The notes beneath the pieces were generated by a model. It made no database searches. It saw only the letters and a list, made by a program, of their open reading frames with translations, and had not been told where the DNA came from. Made by a program: the position numbers and the translations under genes. A DNA stretch of 64,000 bases from Pardosa pseudoannulata. Taxonomy: Eukaryota > Arthropoda > Arachnida > Araneae > Lycosidae. The DNA lies in NCBI GenBank assembly GCA_032207245.1, contig CM063510.1, positions 46,798,692-46,862,691 on the forward strand, in the 5' to 3' direction. Positions 1 through 10,830 of this stretch are shown here, in pieces (within the stretch, counting starts at the first letter, position 1; each line of letters starts with the position of its first letter).

Positions 1-1
1 T

Positions 2-3000
2 TTCATTAAAAAAGGTAATTTCTTTTAACCAGTTAGAAAATTCTTTTTGCAAGTTAAAGGGTAAAATACTATCCCATGGTATTTTGCTCTTCCAAGCTTC
101 CTGCAATAACAACTTAGGTAACAAAGTAGCAGGACTTAACACACCAAGAGGGTCAAAAATTCGTTGAACAACAGATAGAACAGTTCTTTTAGTTCGATCT
201 CGGTCAAGATCTATTTTCGTCGGCAAATTACATCTTAAGGTATCTTGATCTAGATTCCAAATCATTCCCAAAAGAGAAGTATCTCCAGTAGAATTAGAAA
301 GGTAATTAGTGCTAATGTTACCTTCCCATCCTCGTAAATTAAAACATGCATTTTTCATTAATATTTGAGTTTGGGGAACAAAATGAGCTAACTCTTTTAA
401 ACTAGATACTCCGGTTACGCAGTTGTCGACATAAAAAGAATTCTTAAGCTTGGGAACTATGTCATGATATTCTTCAGACGCATTTTCAAACAAATGATAC
501 AATGATGCCATTAAAAGAAACGGACTGGAGGTGACGCCGAATACTACTCTACAATGTCTATAAACACTAAAGTTCTCGGTTTCAGAAGGAAAAAAGAATC
601 GTAAAAAATCTCTGTGATCCGGGGAAATGCTCAGCTGCAAAAAGGCTTTTTCTACATCTGCAGAGAGACCAATCTTATATAATCTAAATCTATCGATAAT
701 ATCCGGAATTAATTCAATTAAGTTCGGCCCTTTAATTAAACAGTCATTTAAGGAAGGTCCGTTACCGTCTTTGGCAGAAGCGTCAAACACCGGTCTGATT
801 TTAGAAGTGTGACTTGCTTCTTTAATCACAGGTCTGTGTGGTAAGTAATGTTTACCTAAATCTATTTCCTCATCTGGTACCTTTTCGATAATTTTCAACC
901 TTTCCCATTCCTTAAACACTTCAATATAATCTTTTAAATAGTTTCCTTTTGCCGCACGTTTGCACATATTTCTATGCCTTTTCATGGCTATTTCTTTATT
1001 GTTTGATAGCAGGGTATCACATTTAAAAGGCAATAACAACTCATACCTTCCGTTTGGAAGAATAGTTAAATTATCTTGAAATTGCTTGACAGTATCAGAA
1101 AAAATTAACTTCTTTTTAGAATTTTCCCATGGATCTGTTATACCAATAATATCAAGATCCCACAAATAATTAGCATCAATATTCATAGCATGCAATGTAA
1201 TACTAGAAATATTACAATTACTCTCAATTGTATCTGTTTCATATGTAACTTCACATTTATAAGGCATGTTTTCCATTCCCATTAAAGTGAAACCTAATTT
1301 TGTTTCCAAAACAACTAAACCAGAACTCAATTTAACAGAATTTCCAGTCATTATTAATCCAGCAACGTTAGCTCCTAAAAGTAAATCAATTTCTTCATCT
1401 GGGTGATTCAAATCTGGTATCATAAAGTTGTTTTCCTCTAACTCTTTCAACGTTAAAACTGTTCTAGCTTTTGGGACTAATCCACAAATTTTATCTTCTA
1501 ATAAAGCACCAACATTAACGGAAAATGTATTTTGCAAATCAACAATTTTGATTTCGTGTACTTCATGTACACAGGGCTCAGATTTTCTCCCCCCAAATAG
1601 GCTATGAACAAGATTTTGTTTTCGTTTTGGTTTTAGCTTAAGTCTACTAATAACTCTGTTGCTTAAATAGGAGAGCTGAGACCCAGTGTCTACAAGAGCT
1701 CTAATCTTTAACTCATTTCTTCGGCTCTTAATCTTAACAATTAAAGTCATCAAAAGAACTGGTTCAACACTACAACTATCAGTTAAAATTTTAGTTGTGT
1801 CAACTTCTGTTTTACTTTCGTTTGTGCTTGTTTCTCGGTCAGGACACATCAAAATAAAATGATTTCGATTACATTGCATACACTTTATTCGAAATTTGCA
1901 AGTTCTAGAAGTGTGTCCCACCCTCAAACAAGAAAAACAAGCACCTTTTTTAGACAAAAGTTTCTTTTTATCTTCAATATTTAACTTTCTAGCCATATAG
2001 CAATCTTGACTGGGATGTTTCTTATCACAAAAGAGACAATTTAAATTTCTCTTACCTGGGTTTTCAGGAGTATTTGTGCTTACCAAGGCTGCAGCAGAAG
2101 ATATTTCATGAGCACGTTCATTAAAAGCGTCTTTCGATTTCTTGTGATGGTTAGCTCCAAACCCGGTACGAGCGAGCACAACCATTTCTTCACCCATTAC
2201 TTCTTGTTTCAAGAAGTCCATTAAATTTTCGAGAGTTCGATCATCGGATGTAGCAGAATCAGTTCCTTTATTCCGGCTTCTTTCCCAGGCAACAAGTATA
2301 TCTTCTGGAAGACAGGATTCCACAAGAGGCGTAAGAAAGTCTCCGTATTTTTCTTGAGTTCTGCCTAGGCTATCTAAGGCGCGGAGTTTTCCTTCTAACT
2401 CATCATATAAAATTGGAAGTTCCACTTTCGTTCGTCCACTAACTGCATTTTTCATAACCATCGTTAAGAGCTCTCGTACATAAATTTGGACAAGTAAGTC
2501 CTCACGCCCGAAACGTTCTTTCAGCTGAGAGACAGCTTTAGAATAATTTGCAGCTGTAGCGGGAAAACTTTCTAAAAGTCTGGCTGCTTTCGATTTCGGT
2601 ATAACAGACTGCAACAAGTACTGGAATTTGTCTTCATCAGGTAAGCTTTCATCGAGGTGGATCTTCTCGAACTGACTCCAGAAAGCTAAAAATTCTTTTG
2701 GATCACCGTTAAATTTCTTGAGTTCAATTTCAGGAAGTTTGAACTTCCGTCTCTCAACATCTTTCGGCAGTGAAGAATTGTACAGCAGACTTCCCAAAAT
2801 AGCAGAAACTGCATGAAATTTGTCTCTATACTCTTCAGCTGCTTCAAAATCCTCTGAAAACAATTTATCGGGGTTTTCGATTTGTAAAATTTTATTAGAT
2901 ATTTCTTCTTGGCAAGCAGTCAAGCGTTCAAATTTATCCTGTAGTTGATTTTTCAAAATCAAAAGTTCTTTTAAGTCCGGAGTTTTCTTCAAAAGCAGCT

Positions 3001-3070
3001 CATCAATTTTATTAACACAAGTCGTGAATGATATTCTAAAACCTTTTCGTTTCGCTTTTAAAGCATCCAT
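2..3070 (-). CDS. BEL/Pao Gag-Pol polyprotein, N-terminal 1023 codons, C-terminus outside the window
   Basis: This polyprotein encodes capsid and replication functions of an LTR retrotransposon that acts in cytoplasmic virus-like particles. I walked the whole frame and found no stop from the ATG at 3070 to the left edge, 1023 codons. About residues 110-200 match the Pao-type Gag region (DUF1759), with an LPEIEL start and a PKEFLAFWSQF stretch. Cysteine-rich zinc knuckles lie at about residues 343-405 (CLFC, then CFSCLRVGHTSRTC and CMQCNRNHFILMC). An aspartic protease motif, ALVDTGSQLSYL, lies near residue 457. Reverse transcriptase covers about residues 737-930: KIRPVFDASA, then ADVEKAFLQ near 810, then the active-site box FYVDNCVTG near 881, where the usual second Asp is Asn. 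The final visible part (IFDPLGVLSPATLLPK) is typical of the region after RT in Pao elements. The start is the first ATG after the primer-binding site. Confidence in the family is high; whether the element is active cannot be judged without the 3' half. Confidence 0.93.
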   Translation of the reverse strand, partial: MDALKAKRKGFRISFTTCVNKIDELLLKKTPDLKELLILKNQLQDKFERLTACQEEISNKILQIENPDKLFSEDFEAAEEYRDKFHAVSAILGSLLYNSSLPKDVERRKFKLPEIELKKFNGDPKEFLAFWSQFEKIHLDESLPDEDKFQYLLQSVIPKSKAARLLESFPATAANYSKAVSQLKERFGREDLLVQIYVRELLTMVMKNAVSGRTKVELPILYDELEGKLRALDSLGRTQEKYGDFLTPLVESCLPEDILVAWERSRNKGTDSATSDDRTLENLMDFLKQEVMGEEMVVLARTGFGANHHKKSKDAFNERAHEISSAAALVSTNTPENPGKRNLNCLFCDKKHPSQDCYMARKLNIEDKKKLLSKKGACFSCLRVGHTSRTCKFRIKCMQCNRNHFILMCPDRETSTNESKTEVDTTKILTDSCSVEPVLLMTLIVKIKSRRNELKIRALVDTGSQLSYLSNRVISRLKLKPKRKQNLVHSLFGGRKSEPCVHEVHEIKIVDLQNTFSVNVGALLEDKICGLVPKARTVLTLKELEENNFMIPDLNHPDEEIDLLLGANVAGLIMTGNSVKLSSGLVVLETKLGFTLMGMENMPYKCEVTYETDTIESNCNISSITLHAMNIDANYLWDLDIIGITDPWENSKKKLIFSDTVKQFQDNLTILPNGRYELLLPFKCDTLLSNNKEIAMKRHRNMCKRAAKGNYLKDYIEVFKEWERLKIIEKVPDEEIDLGKHYLPHRPVIKEASHTSKIRPVFDASAKDGNGPSLNDCLIKGPNLIELIPDIIDRFRLYKIGLSADVEKAFLQLSISPDHRDFLRFFFPSETENFSVYRHCRVVFGVTSSPFLLMASLYHLFENASEEYHDIVPKLKNSFYVDNCVTGVSSLKELAHFVPQTQILMKNACFNLRGWEGNISTNYLSNSTGDTSLLGMIWNLDQDTLRCNLPTKIDLDRDRTKRTVLSVVQRIFDPLGVLSPATLLPKLLLQEAWKSKIPWDSILPFNLQKEFSNWLKEITFFNE

Positions 3071-3106
3071 TTTCAAATTCTTCCTAAAAATCAACCGTTA
3101 ACTTTT

Positions 3107-3124
3107 GCCCCACGTTGGGCGCCA
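3107..3124 (-). other. Primer-binding site complementary to tRNA-Lys 3' end
   Basis: On the minus strand this reads TGGCGCCCAACGTGGGGC, the 18-base complement of the 3' end, CCA included, of animal tRNA-Lys(CUU). The same site primes lentiviruses and other retroelements that use tRNA-Lys1,2. It sits 9 bases inside the LTR boundary and 36 bases before the Gag start codon, the expected place for minus-strand DNA priming. Confidence 0.9.
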
Positions 3125-3133
3125 AATTAAATA

Positions 3134-3411
3134 TGTTGAATCTCGTAACACATTTATAAAACTAAAATATTAATTGGGCTCTGGTGCATCTACCCGATGC
3201 TTAACGGCTGTCAAAAAAATAAATAGGAAGTCAAAATAATCTCACAGGGATATTTTAAAACTATAATAACATATTTATTCACTTTCTAAAAAACTAGCTA
3301 CATTCGCCGAAGCGAACCAAAACTTAAACTGAAAAGAATAACAATTTACAACGTTGCCACAAAAACTTAATACAAGCTGAAAACATTGGAATTTCGATAG
3401 TGGCTTCAACA
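3134..3411 (-). repeat. 5' LTR of the BEL/Pao element, 278 bp
   Basis: The boundaries are set by a perfect 7-bp inverted pair, TGTTGAA at one end and TTCAACA at the other, with the inner end 9 bases from the primer-binding site. Read on the minus strand it starts TG and ends CA, and it contains a poly(A) signal AATAAA at 3274-3279. The length fits short BEL LTRs. The partner LTR lies outside the window, so identity between LTRs, and hence age, cannot be measured here. Confidence 0.82.
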
Positions 3412-3476
3412 TAGTTCGTTATTTCCGCGCGAGGGGTGTTCGCAACACCCCCCTTGTGCTAAGAACAAAATGAAAA

Positions 3477-3985
3477 TGTTCCAAACCAATTAACTTAGAA
3501 TATCCTGATACTTTTTAACTATTTCAAAACCGAAATAACTGCACCCGGCATAACTAAGTTAACTAAATCCCAGAAAATGATAAGAACAAAAGCAATATGT
3601 TCCAAACCCAAACATCTTTGTATGATTTAGAATATTTTGATATTTTTTAACAATTTCAAAACCGAAACAACTTTACTTGTCATAACTAAATTAACTAAAT
3701 CCCAGAATATGATAAGAGCAAAAACAAAATGTTCCAAACCAAAGCATCTTGTTTGGTTTAGAATATTTTGATACTTTTTAACAATTTCAAAATAGAAATA
3801 ACTTACTCGTCATAACTAAATTAACTAAATCCCAGTAAATGATAACAACAAAAACAAAATGTTCCAAACCAAAACATCTTGTTTGATTTAGAATATTTTG
3901 ATATTTTTTAACAATTTCAAAACCGAAATAACTTCACTTGTCATAACTAAATTAACTAAATCCCACTAACCAAATACATAAAAAA
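3477..3985. repeat. Tandem array, four copies of a 122-131-bp unit
   Basis: Units begin TGTTCCAAACC at 3477, 3599, 3730 and 3860. All share TTTAGAATATTTTGATA, ACAATTTCAAAACCGAAA and ATAACTAAATTAACTAAATC. A more divergent fifth unit may follow to about 4140. The array starts 66 bp beyond the BEL LTR and lies outside that element. A short hairpin, GGGGTGTT-CGC-AACACCCC, sits just before it at 3433-3451. Confidence 0.85.
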
Positions 3986-4140
3986 AACTCAAATTCGGAA
4001 TTCCATCATCCCCACAAACGTGTCGTTTTGAATGAAATGCAAATCCAACCTCAGGTCTAAGAATTTCCTGATATTTCTTCACAATGCTACAAATAGTTAA
4101 AACAGAAATAAGAACATCCGCCATAACTAAATACCAAAAA

Positions 4141-6033
4141 TAACTTACCTACCTACGAGACAACCTACTACTCCACGTATGGAACGAAAAGAATATTTAG
4201 AACAGAAAATTTGCATAGATAGCCGGGTAATGACATCAAAAATCACGTGCACCAATAGGATGCAAGAACATATCGAAGCTTCCATATTCCTCTATCAAAG
4301 TTAGGACATATACAGCAACCTAGTCATCGTCCCAAAAATCGCCAAGTTTGCCTCACAAAACCGCCAAGTTTGGCGAGAAAAAAAACACGGCGGCTATAAT
4401 GCATCTATACCAGGAAACGTTTTTATTTGCTTATTTGTGTTATTTGCTATGATAAAAAGACTCTCGTCTTACCTCTCTGTTGCCTTCAAGCATAAGCAGC
4501 AAACCAACGATCTCAAACAGCAATCTTCGGGGCAGAGTTCAGCCATTTCTTAAGTTGAATTTTAAGGACTATTCATAGTGTAATTAGTGTACATTAAGAA
4601 GAGAAACAAAATTCAGGAAATAAGGAATATGTTATCAACTATATGCTCCTGCATCAATTTCACATATCCTCTATTTACTTTGATCGCTTTTCGACAACAG
4701 GTAGACTAAACTTTCGCAACTCTCGAGTTGTGGAATACATTGTTACATAAATATGATATATTATTCCATTAAAGAATCTTACACCTGAATATTTTACGAG
4801 AAAACGTTCCTCTTAAAGACTAAACATATTTACTTTGTGAGTTCAAATGTTGCAGATACGGTTATGAATGTATGAATGATTTATTCAATCCTTACAACAC
4901 GTGCCTCTTTAAAATCACATTTTCGGTAATTAACTTTAATCTACCGATTAATAGCCTGTCAGCAAAAGATAAAAGATTTAAATGAGTCATTGTTCACCCA
5001 TTTCTAAAGATAATGATGAACAATTTCAATCGTTTACAAGCAGAAATTTAATTATAGTACGTATGTAATATTTTGGAGTAAAAACTATTTATAGCCTCTA
5101 CTTCCACAATAAAGGTAAAAAAAAAATTTAAATGTGTTTACTTGTATGCTTTATTTTGGGGATATTGGCGTTAAGAGAGTAGGTTTTCCAAAAAAAGTTA
5201 ATTTTTTTTTAAACTAAATTTTTCCATTTAATTTCTCTATAATTTTGTTTATTTTTAATGTTCATAATAAATATTATCATATTAAAAAGAAAAATTTTTT
5301 TTTGGTATTGCCATGTAAAATTACAAAAAAGATGTGTCAAGTCATTTCGAAATATATAGGGAACATACGTATATTCCTACATGCATACACGGTCATACAA
5401 AGTATTATATATATGTATATACAAAAAGTGTAAAAACGAAATTTCTTTCGCTGAGACATTAAATTTTTAAAAGAAATCGATTGGAAACATAAAAATCCTT
5501 GATTAACAAACTGGAATTAAATGATAAAAAATGTTCTTTCATTTACAAGAAGGAGTAATGTAAAACATTTCTAGAAAGTTGTGCAGTAGAACTTGCATAA
5601 AAGTTTATTCTTAACATTACATTTTAAGTAGGGTTTGTTCGCTTATAGTACAAATATTAATCTAACTAACCTATATTGCAATAATTTACATAAACTACGT
5701 ATTTTAAAATGAGGAAAACTTACTGTAATTTTTAAGCTAAGATTTCAAAAATCTAATCTGAAGTAAATTGACCTACTTTATAATTTGATTAGTTTTCTAA
5801 TAAAATTTGCTTCTGAATAGCTTTTTTAGTCGGTAGATGGCGCCACTACTGCAAAGAAGCCTGTGTCATAATTCAAAGGAAATTTGATAAACTTCAGAGG
5901 TAGTCAAAAACTCGTAAAATGTATATAAAGCTAAGATATTTAAATAAATAAAATGTAAAAATAAAATAAAATTGTTTTAAAGTAATAAAAATATCAGTGG
6001 TCTGCATGCTTTTAGGTGCTTCAAAGGTAAATA
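4141..6033. other. AT-rich unassigned DNA
   Basis: No coding frame, RNA gene or repeat boundary could be supported here. The only open frames are short and low-complexity. A slightly GC-richer patch at 4320-4560 has two direct CGCCAAGTTTG-type words but no recognised function. Confidence 0.5.
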
Positions 6034-6041
6034 CTGGAAAA

Positions 6042-7186
6042 CAGTGGCTTGCGGTAGGTTTTCATACAGGGTGTGCAGAGAGCAACAACAACAATAATAA
6101 TAAAAACATGAAAATATACATGAAACACTTCTTTAACGTTTATTATTCATTTGTACACAAAATCCATACGTCTATCCTTATTACTAATAAAATAATGAAA
6201 AACTTATATTTCCACGAAAAACTTACATTTTCAGCAAACGTAGCACCACACGGCCCCCGCCGCTGCGGTGCCTCATCAGAATGTCATTGGCGCCGACAAA
6301 CCGAACGTCTATTCCACGTGCAGAGGATTTCACTGCAGGCTGGTGCAATAGAACGAACTGTTTCTCGTCCAGTCAATGGATTAAATTATATTTATTAATT
6401 GTTTTTAACATTTGGAAATCATATAATCTGCGAAAAACATCTTCACAATTTTTAAAAACGAAACCAAGGACATGGTGTTACAGATATAACTTATATATTG
6501 TTTGTGAAACACAATGAATGATAAAATTTGGACTGTTCTGTTAAAATTCGTTTCTTTTTTGTCTAACAAAACAAAATTGTTTTTCAGCGAATTATTTCCA
6601 TAAATATAATACATCACCGAAATAACTTTACCACACTAAAACATTTCCCTTTATATTGATGAAATACTTCTTTTATATTTCCATGAAAACATAATCTTAC
6701 AATATATAAATTTAAACATTAACCGTCTGGAAAATCGTATGGCCAGTTAATCAGTTAAAAAACCAAAATCGCTCTCAGCCCATAAGTCCCCTCTATAATA
6801 CAACGCTTAATAAACCGTACCTTCTGATGATTCTGAATGCCAAGTGCAGGACAAATAGCTGCACTTGCCTCAGTGCTATAGTATACTGTGCTTCACCAGT
6901 AGCCCATATATATAAAGCGAGATATTCTATTAATAAGTACACAATGCGTACACATAAAAATTTCTTATGTTCGTTTGCTTTTGAACGCGCTACGTGGTGC
7001 AGCACCTAGTACCGCACGCACTGCGAAAATACAAGCAAACAAATCAACATATTTGAATATATTATAAATAATATTTTTTATATACCATATAAAGATAGGT
7101 AGATATAGATGCAGAAAATTATTGTCTCTCATAATTTTGCCAGGGTGTGCAGTGCACACCCTGCACATATGGACCGCACGCCACTG
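6042..7186. mobile_element. hAT-type non-autonomous DNA transposon, 1145 bp
   Basis: The left end reads CAGTGGCTTGCGGT and the reverse complement of the right end reads CAGTGGCGTGCGGT. Both are followed at similar distance by CAGGGTGTGCA. The element is flanked by a perfect 8-bp duplication, CTGGAAAA, at 6034-6041 and 7187-7194, which is the hAT signature. The interior holds no recognisable transposase. A further end-like segment (TACCGCACGCACTG, near 7010) suggests an internal rearrangement or nested end. Confidence 0.85.
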
Positions 7187-7194
7187 CTGGAAAA

Positions 7195-8145
7195 TAAGTA
7201 GATGTATACGATTCTTTACTGATACATATAAAAGGTATTAAATTTATTTATGTATTTCTAAAATTTTATAACAAAATATATCTTATATTCTAATCCTAAT
7301 ATATATTCTTTTTAAAAATAAGTATAATTTAAGATAATTCCCAGCACTGAACATTTTCTTTCTCTTAATTTTGCCTGTTCTCAAACTTTTGCAGTCATAG
7401 AGCAGCTTTGAAATTCAGCGTGCAAATCTATTTTTTCTCTCTCAGCTACATACTGTATATAGTAAATAAAACGACAAATAGCATTAATGGTATAGTTTTG
7501 TTTTTCAATCTCACAGAAATTAGATTTCACCGTTTAATTTTTTCATGTGTTAATTTAGCATTGCAGATAGAATAGACACATAAAAAAAAAATTCTAAATG
7601 AAAATAAATACATAGGGAAAGTATTACAGATCCACAATTTGTTATTTTATTAATCTGGTATAATTATATTTATTTCATATTTTCACATCATTCCTACTAC
7701 ATTGAAATTTTTGTTTCAATTTGTTCGTGAAAAATATATTTAATTTAAAACTTTAAAATATGCTTGACAAAAAATAGTTTTAATTTTAAGCATGCCCTCC
7801 CTTTCTTCATTTGTACAGTTTCAGAAACTCTGATTTAGATGATTATTTGGTAAAAGGATTTATTTTATATAAAGAGTGCTTACAATTTTTATAAATGTTT
7901 CCTGTGTCATATTCATTTAACGATGTGTTTCTTATGCCACTTGGACGAATCAAGCTCGTGAGCTGTAGGTTACTCGATTTAAGGCGAACTTTGCGTCTAT
8001 CGTTTTAACAGAACCTTTAGGAGGAAAGGAGAACTTATTGCTCAAATTTATTCATAATTTGGAAACAGAAAAATTACATCAAGGAGTATCGTTTGAACTT
8101 GGAGGACATTGCGGCCGTGAACCTATTTTGTGCTCCAGCTACGTT
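7195..8145. other. AT-rich unassigned DNA
   Basis: Poly-A and poly-T runs and AT-rich words dominate. I see no coding frame, terminal repeats or RNA-like element. Confidence 0.5.
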
Positions 8146-8157
8146 AGTGAACACCAC

Positions 8158-8244
8158 GGTATTTGGTCACCTTGGACCTGCAATTCACAAACCTCTGATT
8201 ATGAATTTAAACCTTTGCCGACTGAGCTACCGTGGTGCATAGCT
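8158..8244 (-). pseudogene. tRNA-Met(CAU)-like remnant or SINE head
   Basis: On the minus strand an A-box-like TAGCTCAGTCGG is followed by an anticodon-loop-like TTCATAATC and a GTGAATTGCAGGTCC that aligns with the T-arm region of elongator tRNA-Met. The D and anticodon stems are broken, so it is not a functional tRNA. It is either a decayed tRNA copy or the head of an old SINE. The 74-codon frame on the opposite strand across 8038-8262 is likely chance. Confidence 0.45.
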
Positions 8245-8829
8245 ATACAGAAATTTCCTTGAATTAAATAATAAAAAAATCCTGTAGAACCCTTAATAAT
8301 TATTAAGTTATATACTGACTAGAGTACTAGTACTAGAACACTCCCCTGGACTGGCGCTAGCAATTTAACCACCGAAAGACAAAAATGTTAAATGCCGTCA
8401 TCTTCCATAACGGTAAAAATTATTGTTAATAGAAATAAATTGGTGATTGATACAAGCCAATGGCACTTTAATAGATCTCTTAAACTAAAGCCAGCATAGT
8501 AAAATATATTTATTAAAGGCCATAAAATAAAATAAAAAATAAAAAGAAGGACTATAAGAATCATACTCCGTCTTTCATATCCCTAGAAACTTTTACGTCA
8601 ATTCACTTACAAAATAAAAGCTAAGATTTTCCGTTCTTCGGTGAAACATATATACTAATTCCCAGGTATAATATTCTTGGTCATTTAATTAAACATATCG
8701 TTTTTAATAAGATTTTGTTTATTATTGTCAATATGTTTTCAGCTTTTAAACATGAATAGCATAAATACCAATATTAAATTTTGAGCAGAAAAAAAAATCT
8801 GAAAAAATTTCGATTAATTCTGTATTTAA

Positions 8830-9150
8830 CATGTTAATACTTCTCTCTCACTCGCTGGCAAAATGCCGCTCCTAGACTTCTACACATTATGTAACGGAAA
8901 ATTTCAGTATAACGAATATTAACGTTGTGGGGCATACCTCGCACCCGTTTTGCCGGAAAATTTTAAATATTTTTTTATTTAGGACTGCTATAACGTCTAG
9001 TTGTGCACCTTCATTTTTTATTCTAATCTGCCTTCTACATAGCGAAATATATTAATGTAACAAATATTAAAATACTACCGTTTGCCATTAACAGGCAGTA
9101 TTTGATCTCTACTCTTTGTTCTATTACTTTAGACTACAGTTGAATATAAT
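8830..9150 (+). repeat. Composite dispersed repeat (DCR), partial copy
   Basis: It shares GGACTGCTATAACGTCTAG, GTTGTGCACC and a closing segment like TACTCTTTGTT with copies near 10.1-10.8, 36.3-36.7 and 45.4-47.5 kb. It is shorter than the others. Confidence 0.6.
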
Positions 9151-9208
9151 TCTATTAACAGTGGAATTAATATATACTAATGTTGAATACAAAGCCCAGT
9201 GTGCCCAG

Positions 9209-9212
<4 letters not shown>

Positions 9213-9248
<36 letters not shown>

Positions 9249-9249
9249 T
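9213..9249. repeat. (GT)n microsatellite
   Basis: About 18 dinucleotide units, with one TA interruption near the end. Confidence 0.95.
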
Positions 9250-9415
9250 GGAGAGAGAGCGAAAGATGTAGATTGAAATATTAGAATTTCGATATCTAAT
9301 ACAATGGTATTTATTGTCGTGTAGCTCTCGTTTATATTTAGGTATTAACCTATGATCAAATTTATAGTCGTATTTATTTTGGTTAGTCACAAAGATGGTT
9401 GTCATTTTGGTTAGT

Positions 9416-9600
9416 CATTCTAATCTGGGACTGCCCGAGGATCCCAGACACGACGAAAAAATTCGTTGAATATATTTTATGGTTCTCTCCCCTTTACAAA
9501 AGATGTGATGATGTCAGATTCAGATCCCAAGCAATTCATTTCTCGTATTAATTAATCAATTATATTACTGATCTAAATCGCCTCTTCACATTCATCAGAA
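9416..9600. repeat. Interspersed repeat, copy 1 of 2
   Basis: It matches 43055-43215 along its length: GCCCGAG(G/A)ATCCC, ACACGACGAA, CTTTACAAAAGATGTGATGA, TCAGATT(C/T)AGATCC and AAATCGCCTC. Both copies follow the same order with small indels. The class is unknown and no open frame or terminal repeat is seen. Confidence 0.7.
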
Positions 9601-10135
9601 CTATTTTTGTTTCAAAGTTAACCCTCAAATACAGTAATATATGAACTGCCAATACATACTATATTATACTAGTTGTATGGCAATACATCATACAAATTAA
9701 ATAATAATAAGTATTAGCTTACTTCAGTTATGCTTAAAACAATTACGCTGTGAAACAATACTGTACGATACAGCTACATAACTACAAAGACGCTAAATCG
9801 CGTACTTTGCTCTTACCGTCTTAAAAGTTCTTTGTTCTCGGAGCAGAACACAATTCTCGTTGTTCGTCTTTCGAAAGGGGCGTTTACAGTCCACTCTTCT
9901 GTCCGACACGTACAGGTAGAAATAAGACTCTTTTGTTAATAGCGCAAGAATCATTTCCTGAAAGAGACAGAGATTAAGATCGGAATAAGAGGGATATTAA
10001 AATTAAATTAATATTCACTGTTTTAAAAGTTCCTAACGTTTCTGACTGGCTAGTAGGAAAATATTCTAAGGACTTCGATTTTTATATTTCTGCCATAATT
10101 TTATTTTTTCTAAACATTTAAAGAAACATTATAAG
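9601..10135. other. Unassigned DNA
   Basis: Nothing recognisable. The sequence appears unique within the window. Confidence 0.5.
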
Positions 10136-10830
10136 GGCGAAAACTGTCAATTTTCGGATTTGAACGGAAATACTCATATCGACTATCTCCCAATCTATTT
10201 TGACTAATATAAGATCTACGTCTGTAGGTACGGACAAGGAAACATTAGCACTGATACTTTAAAGATCCATTTTGCCCAGTTTCGCCGTGACGCCTGTACA
10301 TACGTATTTCTCATAACTGTAAAACGATGCGAAGTAGAAAGTTGAAAATTTTATTTAGAACTGTTGTAACATTTAGTTGTGCATCTTTCTTTTTGATTGC
10401 AATCTACTTCACTCTATGCGACTGAAAATTTCAATATGATGATTATAAACGTTACCGCGCAAAATTCAAGCACATTTAGCTGAAGAATATTGAAATTTTG
10501 TTATAGGACTGATGTAACATTTAACTGTGCACCGCATTTTTTCGTACTTTAATCTGCTCATTATATAAAGGAAAATTTCAATATAACGAATATAAATGCT
10601 TCCAGAAAAATTAAACACGTTTAGCTGTAGAATGTTGAAATTCTGTATTTAGGACTGATGTAACATCTAGTTCTGCCCCCCATTTTTTTCCTTGTAATTT
10701 TACTCTGAAGAATTCTATATAAGAAGTTTTAGTTTTATAAAACGCTATCGCTCACTGTCAGGGAGCAGTACTTTAATTCTACTCTTTGTTGAATTAATTA
10801 ATATAAATGACAGCAGAATGTGCGAAGTTT
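10136..10830 (+). repeat. Composite dispersed repeat (DCR), near-complete copy
   Basis: A head segment (TTCGGATTTGAACGGAAATA, then a TTTTGACTA word) is followed by three successive units of about 130-150 bp, each with GACTGNTGTAACATTTAG, TGTGCA and a GAAAATTTCAATAT-type word. The same head-plus-units order recurs near 36.3 kb and, inverted, at 45.4-47.5 kb. Confidence 0.72.

Larger units (their letters stand above)
1..3411 (-). mobile_element. BEL/Pao LTR retrotransposon, 5' part, cut by the window edge
   Basis: Reading right to left, the order is a 278-bp LTR, a primer-binding site, a 36-bp leader and one long Gag-Pol frame. The order and the protein motifs (Pao-type Gag, zinc knuckles, retropepsin-like DTG, reverse transcriptase) are those of BEL/Pao elements. 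The rest of pol (RNase H, integrase) and the 3' LTR lie outside the window. No frame damage is visible, so this is probably a young copy. The right flank after the LTR starts TAGTT, which should recur beyond the 3' LTR if it is the 5-bp target duplication. Confidence 0.93.

Noticed and set aside
627..812. A 61-codon plus-strand frame inside the BEL/Pao element
   Set aside because: It is antisense to the reverse transcriptase region of the intact Gag-Pol frame.
3477..4899. A longer LTR for the BEL/Pao element that includes the tandem array
   Set aside because: The 278-bp solution ending at 3411 has matching TGTTGAA/TTCAACA ends and a poly(A) signal; no equally good right boundary exists farther out.
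5997..6398. A 133-codon frame near 6 kb
   Set aside because: It overlaps the left end of a hAT element and contains an Asn repeat and no domain. Most likely chance.
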